In this document: in pieces, positions 1 through 12,163 of the stretch
How positions within the stretch are numbered: position 1 is the first letter of the stretch
Layout of the letters: every line of letters begins with the position of its first letter
The notes under the pieces: generated by a model
Databases searched by the model: none
What the model was told of the DNA's origin: nothing
The model's input: only the letters and a program-made list of their open reading frames with translations
Made by a program: the position numbers and the translations under genes
NCBI RefSeq assembly: GCF_947179515.1
Contig: NC_067472.1
Location: 159,756,761-159,820,760, forward strand
DNA length: 64,000 nucleotides
Direction of reading: 5' to 3'
Origin: Apodemus sylvaticus
Taxonomy: Eukaryota; Chordata; Mammalia; Rodentia; Muridae

Positions 1-1959
1 CATTGGGAACACTGTGCTCAGTTCACTGCTTGGCTGAGAGTGAACCCTTTTGTATTTGTCATGCACTGGCAAACCCTCCCAGGTGATAGCTATAACAGGC
101 TCCTGTCATCAGCACTTGTGGGCATCCATGATTTTGTAACTGTATATGGGATGGATTCCTAGGAGGGGCAGTATCTGGATGGTCTTTTCCTCAGACTCTG
201 CTCCACACCTTGTCTCTGTATCTCCTCCTATACCTATTTGTTCCCCTTTTAAGAAGAAGCAGAGTATCCCTTCTTTGTTTTTCTTCCTTCTAGAGCTTCA
301 TTTGGTCTGTAAATTGTGTCATGTGTATTCCAAGCTTCTGAGTTAATATCCACTTATCAGTGAGTGCATACCATGTGTGTATTCCTTTGTGATTGGGTTA
401 CCTCATTCAGGATGATATTTTCTACTTCCATCCATTTGCTTAAAAATTTCATGAATACATTGCTTTTTAATATCTGAGTAGTATTTGATTGTGTATATGT
501 ACCATATTTTCTCTATCCATTCCTCTATTGAGGTCCATCTGCATTCATTCCAGCTTTATGATATTATAAATAAAGCTGGTATGAACATAATGGAGTATGT
601 ATCCTTATTACATGCTGGAGAATCCTCTGGGTATATGCCCAGGAGTGGTATAGCAGGGTCCTTCAGACGTTAAAAATATTTTTAGGTGCTTCTTAGCCAT
701 TTGATATTCCTCAGGTGAAAATTCTTTGCTTAGCTCTGTACCCCATTTTTAATAGGGTTATTTGGTTCTCTGGAGTCTAATTTCGTGAGTTCTTTGAATA
801 TATTGGTTATTAACCCTCTGTTGGATGTAGATAAAGATCTTTTCCCAATTTGTTGGTTGTCATTTTGTCCTATTGACACTCTCCTTTGCCTTACAGAAAC
901 TTTGTATTTTTATGAGGTCCCATTTATCAATTCTTGATCTTAGAGCATAAGCTAATGATGTTATGTTCAGGAAATTTCCCCCTGTGCCTATGTGCTCGAG
1001 GCTCTTCCCCACTTTCTTTTATATTAATTTCAGTGTGTCTGGTTTTATGTGGAGGTCCTTGATCCACTTGGACTTGGCTTTGTACAAGGAGATAGGAATG
1101 GATTGATTTGCATTCCTCTGCTTGTTAATGGCAAGTTGAACCAGTTCCATTTGTTGAAAAGATTATTGGCCCCCACCCCCACTGGATGGTTTTAGCTATT
1201 TTGTCAAAGATAAAGTGACCATAGGTGTGTGGGTTCATTTCTGAGTCTTCAATTCTATTCCATTGATCTACCAGCCTCTCACTTTACAAATACCAGTTTT
1301 CATCACTATTGCTCTGTAGTACTGCTTGAGGTCAGGGATACTGATTTGCCCAGAAGTTCTTTTATTGTTGAGAATAGTTTTAGCTCTCTTGGGTTTCTTG
1401 TTATCCCAGATGAATTTGAGAATTGCTCTTCCTAACTCTATGAAAAATTGAGTTGGAATTTTGATGGGATTGCACTGAATCTGTATATTGCTTTTGGCAA
1501 GATGACCATGCTTACTATATTAATCCTGCCAAGACACAAGCATGGGCAACCTTTCCATCTTCTGAGGTCCTCTTTAATTTCTTTCTTCAGAGACTTGAAG
1601 TTCTTGTCATACAGATCTCTCACTGGTTTGATTAGAGTCACATCAAGATACTTTATATTGCTGGTAACTATTGTGAAGGATGTCATTTCCATAATTTCCT
1701 TCTCAGCCTTTTTATCCTTTGAGTATAGGAAGGCTATTAATTTGCTTGAGTTGATTTTATAACCAGCCACTTTGATGAAGTATTTTTTATCAGCTGTAGA
1801 AGTTCTCTTGTGGAGTTTTATGGGTTGCTTAAGTATACTATCATATCATCTGCAAATAGTGATAATTTGACTTCTTCCTTTCCAATTTGTATCCCTTTGA
1901 CCTCCTTGTGTTATCTAATTGCTCTGGTTAGAACTACAAGTACTATATTGAATAAATAT
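1..1959 (-). mobile_element. L1 (LINE-1) fragment: 3'UTR and C-terminal ORF2
   Basis: Read on the minus strand this is an old, decayed L1 running from its 3'UTR (about 1-340) into ORF2. The conserved end of ORF2 lies near 340-365 (antisense of the ISGY-stop end), followed by the C-terminal cysteine-rich and reverse-transcriptase regions up to about 1959, in the segment encoding YLFNIVLEVL. Frames are broken by many stops; the longest intact piece is 110 codons at 1438-1770 (MAGYKINSSKLIAFLYSKDK). The left end lies outside the window. Divergence from the other copies suggests an older subfamily. Confidence 0.9.
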
Positions 1960-2549
1960 CCATGGACTGTTCCATCTGGGATCCATCATGTCTGCAGACA
2001 ACAAACCCAACACTGTTGCTGTGGTAAAGAGGCACTTGCTGATAGAAACCTGGTGTGTCGATTCCTTGGGAGGTATGGCCAGCAACTGACAAATTTAGTT
2101 GTGGATACTTGGAGCCAACCATCAGACTGAGTTCAAGGAACCTGGTGGGGGAGGTGTTAGAAGGACTGGAAGAGTAGAAGGGAATTGTAAACCCATTGGA
2201 AGAACATCAACTGGCCTGACTATCCAGTGCTCCCAGAGACTAAACCACCAGCCAAGGAGTGTACAGGGAGGGATCCATATCTTCAGATACATATGTAATG
2301 GAGGATTGCCTTGCCTGACAGCAATGGGAAGGGAGGCCCTTGGTCCCAGTAAGTTTGATGTCCCAGCATAAGGGGATACTGGAGCATTGGGGCAGAGGAG
2401 GGAGTGTAAGGGAGCACCCTTATACAGGCAAAGGGGAGGGGGGAAGGAGATGTGGAATGTGGGATGGTAGTATGTGGAGGGGTAACAGGGATGTTATCTG
2501 AGATGTAAATGAATGGTATGATTAATTTAAAAAAAAGAAAGAAAGAAAA
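1960..2549 (+). mobile_element. L1 3'UTR fragment with poly(A)
   Basis: This segment reads as L1 3'UTR in the plus direction, starting close to the conserved ggatccatc region and ending in GAGATGTAAATGAATGG and an A-rich tail (AAAAAAAAGAAAGAAAGAAAA, about 2528-2549). It abuts the inverted L1 at 1-1959. Both contain the same part of the 3'UTR, so the pair is two separate copies and not one twin-primed element. Confidence 0.8.
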
Positions 2550-3111
2550 TGCACATTCTGGTTTACATTGCATCATGAAGTAACTATAGTCATTAATGGC
2601 ACATTACATTATTTTCTATGCCATTTGTCTTCATTATGACAGTAGTACTCTTACTCATCAAGGTAGGCATTGATGCTATTGAAAATGGCTCCCTGAACCA
2701 ATTGCCTAGAAAATGCTCTCTCAAGCAAATGTTTCAGAAAGGCATAGAATGGTAAAGCAGTAGAGATTGTTTAATAGGGTTTGGTTTTTGTCCAATTCAC
2801 TTATTTTAGCATATCCTAGAAAATTCAAGGGGCATACCTTTGGTTAAATCTGTGAGAGACATTACAGAAAGCATTAACATGTCTCTTGACATGGGATCTG
2901 GGACTGGAATAAACTGCAGCAAAGGAGATGGTCACTGGAGTATTGCATCCCTTATATGCTGCATGGTATAGAACACTCTACTGCACCATTCCTGCAACTA
3001 CATGGACTGAAACTTCTGCAACCATGAACATAATAAATCTATCTACCTAGTAAGTCATCCTCATATGTATTTTATCATATTTTCATAAATGTAACAAGTG
3101 ATCAAAGTATC
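2550..3111. other. No recognised feature
   Basis: AT-rich sequence with no convincing reading frame. I do not recognise a repeat family here. Confidence 0.5.
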
Positions 3112-3445
3112 TGTTGGCATCAGGAACTGGCTTTACAACCAGGAACTCCCTTTAAGGTCTTCCATGTCATATCTAAATCCAGCAATAATAGTGACATCAT
3201 CTATTTGTGACAGAGATTCACATATCTGTTGCCATGGCAATCACAATATATTCCCAGCATCCACCTTTACCTGCACCAGTGGTGCAAGTGGTTAGGTCAC
3301 AGCCCAAATAAAAGGCCGACCCCTCCTGACCTTTGCTCTCTTTATCCTCTGTGTCTTCATTGCCCTCATTTGTCCTTTTCCCCCACAATAAACTTCTCTC
3401 CTATGGAACTGTACTGGTCTAGCATAATCTGTCCAGACAAGACAT
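3112..3445 (+). mobile_element. Possible solo LTR remnant
   Basis: The segment begins TGTTGG and can be closed at a CA near 3443. It contains an ATAAAAGG box (3307) and then, about 80 bases later, a pyrimidine-rich stretch followed by CAATAAACTTCTC. A TATA-like box, CT-rich stretch and AATAAA in this order are typical of rodent endogenous-retrovirus LTRs. I see no clear target-site duplication and cannot name a family, so this is an inference from layout only. Confidence 0.25.
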
Positions 3446-3732
3446 GATTCTATCATAATAGTATTCATGTAAAGATATAGAAGTTATTGTACAGGACAGT
3501 GCATTTTATAGTCACTTTGTAATTTCTTTATACATATTACAGGAATATTTACTCAGCATAAATCTTTTGTCTTTGATGTCTGGTTTTTCATGATTGTAGT
3601 ATGTTGGTGTTTTCTGAAACATCATCTTACTCCATAGCTCAATGTAGTGTATAACTCATTAAACAACTCAGTGTGGCCTTCAACTCACATCTTCACAGTT
3701 GCTAAGATTAAAGGTCTGAATTACCTCACAAG

Positions 3733-3830
3733 TTTTTCTCTCTTTTCTTTTCTTTTCTTTTCTTTTCTTTTCTTTTCTTTTCTCTTCTCTTCTCTTCTCT
3801 TCTCTTCTCTTCTTTTCTTTTCTTTCTATC

Positions 3831-3874
<44 letters not shown>

Positions 3875-3896
3875 TCATTCTTTCTTTCTTTCTTCT
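3733..3896 (+). repeat. (TTTTC)n/(TCTTC)n/(TTTC)n polypyrimidine microsatellite
   Basis: A ~160-bp uninterrupted pyrimidine tract shifts from TTTTC to TCTTC to TTTC units. The long Ser/Leu/Phe and Lys/Glu/Arg reading frames across it are artefacts. Such mirror-symmetric tracts can form triplex (H-) DNA. Confidence 0.97.
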
Positions 3897-5544
3897 AAAA
3901 CCTGAATCTCTAAGCATTTTCTCACAGAGCTTTGTTTGGATGCCAAGCAACGGTAAAATTTCTGAACTTTGTGAGATCTGTAACAGTCAGGTAAATCAGG
4001 TAACTTATTCCCTTCATAGTAGAACATTTCAGATTTAGTTTCACATCAATGGTGTATTCCTTCTTCCATGATACAGATTTAGCCAGATGATTTGGAAGGT
4101 AGCAGGACTCATCCATATACTGATAAATTTCCCTCAGAAGTATCAGGTCACTGTTGCAAGGAGCTATCACACTCAGAGCAACCTAGTGTTCTGAGCAGTC
4201 TCTACCTTGACCCTCTTCAAAAGCAGACAGAAAATGGACCTACCAGCAATTCTGATCTGAGATCCTTGTTCAGCTACCTTCTGCTCTAGATATTTTCATC
4301 TTGAACTTGGCAAGCTATCTTAATTACTGTTATTTCTCCAAACATCCAATCCTCCTCTTGACAAGGTGGAAAAGAACAGTAGATTTGAAAGGGTTTCTCA
4401 CATTTAACTCATATTCTCTACACACAGGCCTATTTAGTACAAGTGACTTAACCTTTATCTAGAGGACCAAAATCTTTGAATAGAAAATAGTAACTCAGTT
4501 CATGTAAGATTGTGATTTTATACACCTTGTTAAAATAGCACCACTATTATATGCATATTCATGAAATAATGAATCAGTTCATTGCTTAGCTTCTCTATAT
4601 TGCTGGCAATTGGGGTAAATAAGTTGTTTTTTCTTTTGATTTATTTGTTTGTTTGTATGTATATATGATCTAAGAAATTATCCATCACTAATCTGTCACA
4701 TGCCCATTTTTTCTCCATATATCTCTGTGTATATATTATATCTGCATATTTGTACTATCAATATACATAATCTATGTATAGATGTATCCATCTAACAAGA
4801 GGAAATATTCATACATTTTTTAGTTAATTTATTATTTTTTATATGAAGAAAAATAGCTAGATGCATACTGAACAAAATTATAAAACTTTGCTTTGCAAAG
4901 TAAGCTTAAATTACTAAATTTCAGGTTTGGAAGTAAATAATGTTACATAAGATTGACACAGGGTACTGCCACTTAGAATCACAGTTTTAGCAACAATCTT
5001 ATGTTATCTGTAAGTACCTAAAAACTAAAGTTATATATTATACTTCTTGCAAATATTTAATTGATGTATTCAGTAGCTTCCTTATCTCAAGCTCATTAGG
5101 GTTCTGTTCTCCCCTGAATGCTTTGCATAGTCAAGTTTCTCAATTTGAATGCAGAATATATGAGTATTTTAAACTTAATTAAAAAAAAAACATATGTTCA
5201 TGATGGACAACGCATATATTGATTCATCCCTAATGTACTTTCCAAATTGATCTAATTTTCCTTTTCCTTTTCAGTGGTTATTTTAGAGGTGAATGTTAAG
5301 TCACTGACTGCTAATGATTAATAGGTCACAATTATCCACTGTGTGAATATGTTAAGGAAGAAATTTTGAATTTTTCAGTGTATGGCAATTATTGAAGCAT
5401 GAATAATAAACATATGACTGAAATTCTATGACTAATTAAATTTACAAATCAAAATAAAACTCTCCATTGGCAAAGTGGTGAGTTCACTTACATCACAAAA
5501 GATGGCCAGTGGTCAGTGAAGTATCCCTGAAGTGGGAGACAGAA
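3897..5544. other. No recognised feature
   Basis: AT-rich intergenic sequence with scattered short stop-closed frames (up to 82 codons). I recognise neither a gene nor a repeat. Confidence 0.5.
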
Positions 5545-5601
5545 CAGACAGACAGACAGACAGACAGGCTGGCTGGCAGGCTGGCAGGCAGGCAGGCAGG
5601 C
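5545..5601 (+). repeat. (CAGA)n followed by (GGCA/GGCT)n microsatellite
   Basis: Six or so CAGA units pass into GGCT and then GGCA units, a compound tetranucleotide repeat. Confidence 0.95.
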
Positions 5602-6702
5602 AAAGGATGTAAAACCTGGAAGGTTACAGGTCCAAAGTCTAATTATCTTTGTCTAACTTTATCCTCTTCAATGGCAACTTAATGCCCACCTTTGTGTGTG
5701 ACATAACATCCTTATGACTATTAGGTAAATCCTTCAGAATGTGTAACAGTCCCCTAATTGTCACTAAAACATAAGCTAAGAATATCCTCAGAAGGAGTCT
5801 GATGCCTGTAACGGAGATTTACTAGCTGTCCTGTCTCCTGACAATTCCACGACCGTGCAGTTGAAAATCATGTTGATCGACAGCTTTATTTTGTTCTGGT
5901 ACTATAAAAGCTTCATGAAATTGCTACATGGTAGAACTTGGAATTTGGAGCAAACTATGTTTCTAGTCCCTGGACACTCATATCTAGCCCCAGAAAACTT
6001 TTTATTCCTTTTGACGTTACAATCCTACTTTCTGCATTAACACATTTTAACTTTTTCTTCCACTGGATATATTAAAACCTTTTTATCCTGCAACTTCACT
6101 TGCAATTATAGAAAGTTTTCATTTTAATTGGCACTACATACATCAAAGTTTGTAATGAAATTTAGTCTATTGTAAGAAGGTAAAGTCATTCCAGAATATT
6201 GCACCTATAATTTTGCCATGGAACTGAGCTAATATTTGTTATTAAGGATAATTAATCCCTTGTTTTCATTTGATGAGAATTCAAATGCTCTGCTAATAGG
6301 AAAGTTTTATTTACACAAATAGACATGTGAGGTTGTTAAACATAATAAATGCCTCTGGAATTGGGGATTTTCTGGCCTGCATTGAATGAAAATAATTATA
6401 CAGCACAGAATTTTAATTTGTTAACTGAAAGAAAGCAACCCTTATAAATATGCATATTTATTGTATTTATTTCACCAAATGGAAAAATGTGAAACCTCGT
6501 GTTTTATAGAATATGTATTGAAATTTCCTTCAGCTATTCAGTTAAAGAAAAGCCAAAGAAAATAAAGAGAATACCACAGTGAATGCTTGGCACATCCTCG
6601 GGATGCTGATGTTCTTATCTTTGTGTCAATAATGGAACCAATTGCATTACAATTCTGCTGAAAGGCAGGTATAACTAACTGATACCTCAGCTATGGGTAT
6701 CA
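5602..6702. other. No recognised feature
   Basis: AT-rich sequence, longest frame 61 codons. Nothing recognised. Confidence 0.5.
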
Positions 6703-6912
6703 GAGTGAGAGGTGGCTCAGCAATTAAGAACACTTAGTGTACTTCAAAGTGACTCAAGTCTAGCTCCCAGAGCTTACTTTGTGGAACTTAAAACTGTAAT
6801 TTCAGCTTTCTATTTCACACTATTTCTGACCTCTGCTAGTACCTGCTCATATGGGGCTTACAAACCTTCAGATACACATATACATATAGACATATATAAT
6901 CCATATTTTTAG
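6703..6912 (+). mobile_element. SINE B3 (B2-related)
   Basis: The 5' end reads GAGAGGTGGCTCAGCAATTAAG, close to the B2/B3 head with its tRNA-like A box (TGGCTCAGC). The body GTAATTTCAGCTTTC and TGACCTCTGCTAGTACCTG matches the B3 body (GTAACTCCAGTTCC, TGGCCTCCGCGGGCACC) with heavy divergence. It ends in an ACATAT-rich tail. Confidence 0.7.
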
Positions 6913-6930
6913 TACAGCATTCAGATATGG

Positions 6931-7130
6931 GGTTAATGAGATGGCACATTGTAGAGAGGATATAATGCACATGCCTGAGAATCAGTGTTTGAATCCCAGC
7001 TTCCACATAAAAATTGAATATGTCAATGCAAGCCTGTAATTCCAGCACTAAACAGGAGGAACAGAAACCTCGAGCTTTTGGCTCAATGTAGAGACCCTAC
7101 CTCAAAGACAAAGAGAAGAAAGACAAAGGA
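6931..7130 (+). mobile_element. SINE B4/RSINE1-like
   Basis: GGGGTTAATGAGATGGC, then a tRNA-like B box (TTTGAATCCCAGC), then GCCTGTAATTCCAGCAC and AGAGACCCTACCTCAAAGA form the expected order of a B4-type fusion SINE (tRNA head, B1-like middle, CTCAAA tail). Confidence 0.65.
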
Positions 7131-7177
7131 AGATTCTTAAATTTAATCTCTGCCCTCCACATGTGGGTACAGAGGTA

Positions 7178-7347
7178 AGTGTGCCTACACATGGATAAAC
7201 ACACGCACACACACTCAGACACACACATGCACACACACATACACACATACACACACTTGCACACACGTACACACACACATGCACACACACATGCACACAC
7301 ACATGCACACACACACACATACACACATGCACATGCACACACATATT
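7178..7347 (+). repeat. (CA)n-rich microsatellite
   Basis: About 150 bp of interrupted ACAC/ATGC units. It follows directly on the B4-type SINE tail and probably grew from it. Confidence 0.95.
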
Positions 7348-9419
7348 CTTATAAAAACCTAGGAATGATGAAAAGATGAATCCATTGAACATTGTTCACT
7401 TATACTGACAACCTCATGACTAACTGAGTTCATGGTTAAATCAATAATAAGACCATTCACCATGTAAAAAGTAATGTGAGCTCAGACTTGAAACTGATGT
7501 GTAAGTTTCAGCTCTAATGTATGCCTACTAATTAAGAGTTCCTTTAGTGAACATATATTAAATGGAATAAAAAATTGACTTCTCCAATGTCATTCTGATT
7601 CTGGAATCTGTGCTAATGGTACCTGCCAGGAACTTGACTGTGTAAGCAATAAAATAAACCATCAGTGGATGTGTGTGGTGGATAATCTATACTCCTATAA
7701 AGAAACTACTACAGTTAATAAAGCAGAAATACTAAAATTTGAGTGTTCAGTTTCTTGAGACAAGCAATACTTTTAGAGAATGAAATTTAACTCCTTTACC
7801 TAGTCCCTTAAAGATGCATTTAGTGTCTCATAGACACTATCTTTCCACAGAAAGATAATAATATCTTTGGCCTGTTTTCAAGGTCATACAACCTAATTTC
7901 TGGAGGAAAGGTTATTATCACTTACTATCTACATCTACACATACCTTTTTCATGGGTGTCATGATCCAGGAGGCTCTCTTAAGTGATTTCCCATTTGAAG
8001 CAAAAAGAAAATTGTAACTTTAATGTGAATATATCATAATCTTTCAACAGCCCACATGGTTACTGAAATTTTTTTAACTCCAGTAGATATCTTATTATTA
8101 ATATTTGTCTTCATGGTTGAACAACACATTTCAGAAACCTGAAGACTTTTTCTGATTCTATGGAAAATAAATATGAAGCAGCATATGATTATCTACCATG
8201 GAAAGATATTTGGCTCCTCTTTGCCATTTTATTTGGAATCATTGAAGTGGGATAAATGCTTTCTGGTCTTCCTTCGTTACATTCTCCATCTGTAACCTTA
8301 TTCCTTCAAAATTAAGTTGTAGGGATGACTCAGTTACTTTAGATGAGTGATGGCTCAGGGGGAGGAGTGTTGCCTGGTACTGTACTGTTCTGATGTTTGT
8401 TCCAGTTCCTGGATAATCCAAACAAAACTAAGCAAAGGAAGATGACGTCACAACAAATTCTGTTTGCTGTTAAATTGGATTACCAAGAAGTGGTCATTTT
8501 TCTCACCTCTATGACAAGCTGTAAAAAATTTCAAATCCATTTATTTGGCTCAATTTTATTCTTCTGAATAAACTATGCTGGCCCAGATGTAATCTTACTT
8601 TTTAGTGATACTATATTATATTAGATAAAATTATGGAAAGGGAAGATGATCTTGAAATTGCAGCTCCTGTTCATTTGTGATCAGTTCATACATAAAGTCA
8701 GGAAAGCTGGAGATTGGCAGGTCTATAGATGGGGAGTAAATCCATCTTCATTAAAAGGTCAAATAGCTGCAGTAACTTCCATGTCTTGTCTGTTGTTGAG
8801 AATAAACATAAAACTTAATCACAACCAAATATAAATGGAAAATTCTATACCTGTTAACGTTTTGATTTTATATATGTCTTCTTAAATAATTACCTGGTTG
8901 CTTATAAAGCTAAAGCTCAGTAACAGCTTGAGGGATATCAAACACATTGTTATCAAGATTTTTTTTTTAAAAATGAAATGTTTTGGCCACATTGTTTTCC
9001 TTGCCTGAACTCTGCCCTATGTTACAATAGTGACAGGGTGCCCTGCTGTTGAACTGAAACTTAGTGCTTCCTGCCCAGCACTCTCCACCTGTCCCTCTCC
9101 CTACAAGACTCTGAGAATCTAACCATGCTTTGTTGTACAAATATGGCAATGCTCCTGTGCTGAACCACCTTTGAATGACTCTTCATTCATTTTCTAAACG
9201 AAATACAAAGTAACAGCTTCATGATGGTGATTTCTTTCTTATGTATCAATGCACTTGCTTTTATTTATTTCTCACTCCCTCAGTATCTATTGGAAGCCAC
9301 AACCTGCTTGCTTGCCTGGTTTCTCTCCATAAATAGTCCCCTGCTTCTTTTGTGTCAAGTATATTGGGTCACCCTTACCTTCTACTCTGCCCTTTCCTCC
9401 CTCTTTGAGATTCCTTTCT
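7348..9419. other. No recognised feature
   Basis: Two kilobases of AT-rich sequence without a recognisable repeat or gene; no frame exceeds 65 codons. A palindromic TGACGTCA (consensus cAMP-response element) occurs at 8443-8450 with no promoter context. Confidence 0.5.
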
Positions 9420-9420
9420 G

Positions 9421-9460
<40 letters not shown>

Positions 9461-9540
9461 CACACACACACAGACACAAACATACACACACACAAACACT
9501 ACAACCCACCATACTCCCAACACACCATACACACACATAA
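9420..9540 (+). repeat. (CA)n microsatellite
   Basis: A pure (CA)n core at about 9422-9459 is followed by interrupted ACAC/ATAC units. A 125-codon frame crossing it is an artefact. Confidence 0.95.
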
Positions 9541-9647
9541 ATTTCATATGAGAGCATGCACATGGAATTTGTCCCTGAGTCTAGCTTACCTGACTTAACA
9601 TAATGATTTTTAGTTCCATCCATATAAATGTCAAGGATATTTTGTTC

Positions 9648-9786
9648 ACTGTCTGTCTCTGTCTTTGTCTCTGTCTCTGTCTCTCTCTGTCTGTCTTTCT
9701 CTTTCTGTCTCTGTGTGTGTGTGCATGTGTGTGTGTATGCGTGTGCAAGTGCATGTGTGTGTGCATGTGCGTGTGCGTGTGTGTTT
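9648..9786 (+). repeat. (TCTG)n/(TG)n compound microsatellite
   Basis: TCTG/TCTC units run into TGTG/TGCA units immediately before an antisense B1. Confidence 0.93.
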
Positions 9787-9787
9787 G

Positions 9788-9918
9788 AGACAGAGTTTCT
9801 GTTGTAGCCCTGGCCCCTGGCACTCCTGAAACTTGAAATGTAGACCATGATGGCTTCCAACTTAAAGAGATTCTCCTACCTTTGCCTCCCAAATACTTGG
9901 ATTGAAGGTGTTTTTATT
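9788..9918 (-). mobile_element. SINE B1
   Basis: On the plus strand this is the complement of B1: GAGACAGAGTTTCTGTTG, then TAGACCATGATGGC, then CCTTTGCCTCCCAAATACTTGG and ATTGAAGGTG. All conserved B1 blocks are present in order, moderately diverged. Confidence 0.85.
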
Positions 9919-9925
9919 ACTCACT

Positions 9926-10320
9926 GTATTCTAGTTTGCTTTCTGTGGCTAGAATAAATTACTTAGACTGAAAGCAAGGTGGGAATGAGATAGTTTATTT
10001 AGACTTACAAATAACATTCTACCATTGACAGAAAGGAGGGCAGGAGCTTAGAGTTGAGTCCAAGAAAGTTCACAGGTTTTCTGGTTTTCTTCCATGCTCG
10101 TGCTTACTTACCTCTAATATAAAGCCCAGAACCTCCTTCCCAAGGAATTGTGCACAGTATGCTGTGCCCTTCCAGATCAATTGACAATTCCTCAAACACA
10201 TGCCAAAATGTGTTTCTGGGATGAGCAATCCCAGAGTTGATACACTCTTTTCAGATGACTCTAGGCTGTGTCAAGATATAATTCAAATCTAAGACATTTT
10301 AATATGAGCACATTTTCTTT
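9926..10320. mobile_element. Medium-reiterated rodent repeat, family not named
   Basis: TAGTTTGCTTTCTGTGGCTA at the start and CAGATGACTCTAGGCTGTGT near the end match blocks common in rodent dispersed repeats (usual forms GCTTTCTATTGCTGTGAT and TCTAGCTTGTGTCAAGTT). I recognise the family from those blocks but cannot name the subfamily safely. Confidence 0.5.
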
Positions 10321-10749
10321 CTGTTCTCCAGTAATAAGCAACCAGGCTCATCTATTTCCAGGCTCTTTGAAACAATGTAGCACTAAATACAGATGGCAAC
10401 TCTCTCTGTGGAAGGCTAACTTAGTCCTCTGAGTACAAATGGAAAAGTGATATAGCTGGACCAGGTTTCATCTTTATTCTTAGTTCTTCAATCACTGCCA
10501 TACTGAACTCCATGGATCAGTTTACATTCCCACTGATCATCAACTCTCCACTTACTTTTTCACAGATCTAGGCAATAAAATCTACATTGTCTTTTGAATT
10601 CCAAAATACACAGAAAACTAAAACAATCCTGAGTATAAAAGTAATAGCAGATGAATTATAGAAACAGGAAAAAAAATCTGAAAACAGAAAAGGGAAGAAT
10701 TCTGAAGCCAGTTAAACATCAGACTCTTTTACAGTCTCAGACTAACTGT
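10321..10749. other. No recognised feature
   Basis: Unique-looking sequence between two related dispersed repeats. Confidence 0.45.
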
Positions 10750-11100
10750 ACTTCAGTGTCTTATTTAGGGTTTTACTGCTGTGAACAGACACCATGACCA
10801 AGGAAAGTCTTATAAAGGAGCATTTAATTGGGGTTTGCTTACAAGTTCAGAGGTTCAGTCCAGTATCATCAAGGCAGGAACATGGCAGCATCCAGGCAGG
10901 CATGGTGTAGGAGGAGATGATAGTTCTACATCTTCATCTGAAGGCTGCTAGCAGAATAGTGACTTCTAGGCAGCTAGGATGAGGGTCTTTATAGCCCACC
11001 CACAGAGTGACACACCTACTTCAATAGGGCCACACCTTACAATAGTGCCACTCTTTGTGCTGATCATATGCAAAGTGTCACAAACAGAAAATTCTCCCAA
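10750..11100. mobile_element. Medium-reiterated rodent repeat, family not named
   Basis: Contains the familiar blocks TGTGAACAGACACCATGACC, GGCAGGAACATGGCAGCATC and CACACCTTACAATAGTGCCA. This is a common rodent dispersed repeat, better preserved than the copy at 9926-10320. Class assignment is left open. Confidence 0.6.
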
Positions 11101-11264
11101 TTTTTTCATACAAGACAATGGAATTTTCACAGAATCAGATTAAGTTATATTCTCCACTGTTGTATATTTAGTAATTAATGATAAGCCCTTGTCCATTGCT
11201 TTTTGCTGTTCTTCCCACCTTGTGAGTGCTAGTATGTAACTGTGCCTTTTCTATGAATTTTTGG

Positions 11265-12162
11265 GTTTTTTTTTTTTGTTTCCTTTTTTTTTTGTTTTTT
11301 TGTTTGTCTTTTTTTTTATTGATAAATTTTTAATTTACATTGCAAATGATTTCCCCTTTTCTGGGTCCCCACTCCCCACAAGGCCCATAAGCCCTCTTCC
11401 GTCCCCATATTCTTCCATCCACCCCTTCCCACTTCCCTGTTCTGGAATTCCCCTATACTCTTGCACTGAGTCTTTCCAGAACCAGGGGCCACTCCTCCAT
11501 TCTTTTTGGACATCATTTCATTTGTGGATTATGTCCTGGGTATTCAAAGTTTCTAGGTTAATATCCACTTATCAGTGAGTGCATACCATGATTGATCTTT
11601 TGAGACTGGGTTACCTCACTTAGTATGATGTTCTCCAGCTCCATCCATTTGTCTAAGAATTTCATGAACTCATTGTTTCTAATGGCTGAATAGTACTCCA
11701 TTGTGTAAATATACCACATTTTTTGTATCCATTCCTCTGTTGAAGGACACCTAGGTTCTTTCCAGCTTCTGGCTACTACAAATAGGGCTGCTATGAACAT
11801 AGTGGAGCATGTGTCCTTATTGCATGCTGAAGAATCCTCTGGATATATGCCCAGTAGTGGTATAACAGGGTCCTCAGGAAGTGACATGCACAGTTTTCTG
11901 ATAAACCGCCAGACTGATTTCCAAAGTGGTTGCACCATCTTGCAATCCCACCAGCAGTGGAGGAGTGTTCCTCTTTCTCGATATCCTCGCCAAAACCTGC
12001 TGTCTCCTGAGTTTTTGACCTTAGCCATTCTGACTGGTGTGAGGTGAAATCTCAGGGTTGTTTTGATTTGCATTTCCCTAATGATTAATGATGTTGAACA
12101 TTTCTTAAGGTGTTTCTCAGCCCTCCGAAGTTCTTCATGTGAAAATTTTTTGTTTAGCTCTG
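11265..12162 (-). mobile_element. L1-A, part 1: 3'UTR and C-terminal end of ORF2
   Basis: The poly(A) tail appears on the plus strand as several T-runs at 11265-11320. The 3'UTR runs to about 11557, then ORF2 C-terminus reads 11558-12073 on the minus strand (171 codons ending MHSLISGY). It carries the zinc-knuckle-like spacing C..C near RGYRERGTLLHCWWDC, with the first of the usual cysteines changed. L1-A is cut at about 12162 by the insertion of L1-B and resumes at about 15540 with the next ORF2 bases. Confidence 0.92.
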
Positions 12163-12163
12163 A

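Noticed and set aside
1438..1770. Overlapping ~100-codon frames on both strands
   Set aside because: Minus is L1 ORF2; the plus frame is its complement. The same holds at 13746-14048, 16308-16565 and 29046-29333.
3647..3950. Frames with Ser/Phe/Leu runs and Lys/Glu/Arg runs on opposite strands
   Set aside because: They are translations of the polypyrimidine microsatellite at 3733-3896.
8443..8450. Palindromic TGACGTCA (CRE), also at 43734-43741
   Set aside because: Two 8-mers in 64 kb without promoter context carry little weight.
9221..9892. Several 100-160-codon frames rich in His-Thr or Cys-Val
   Set aside because: They cross (CA)n and (TG)n microsatellites and an antisense B1.
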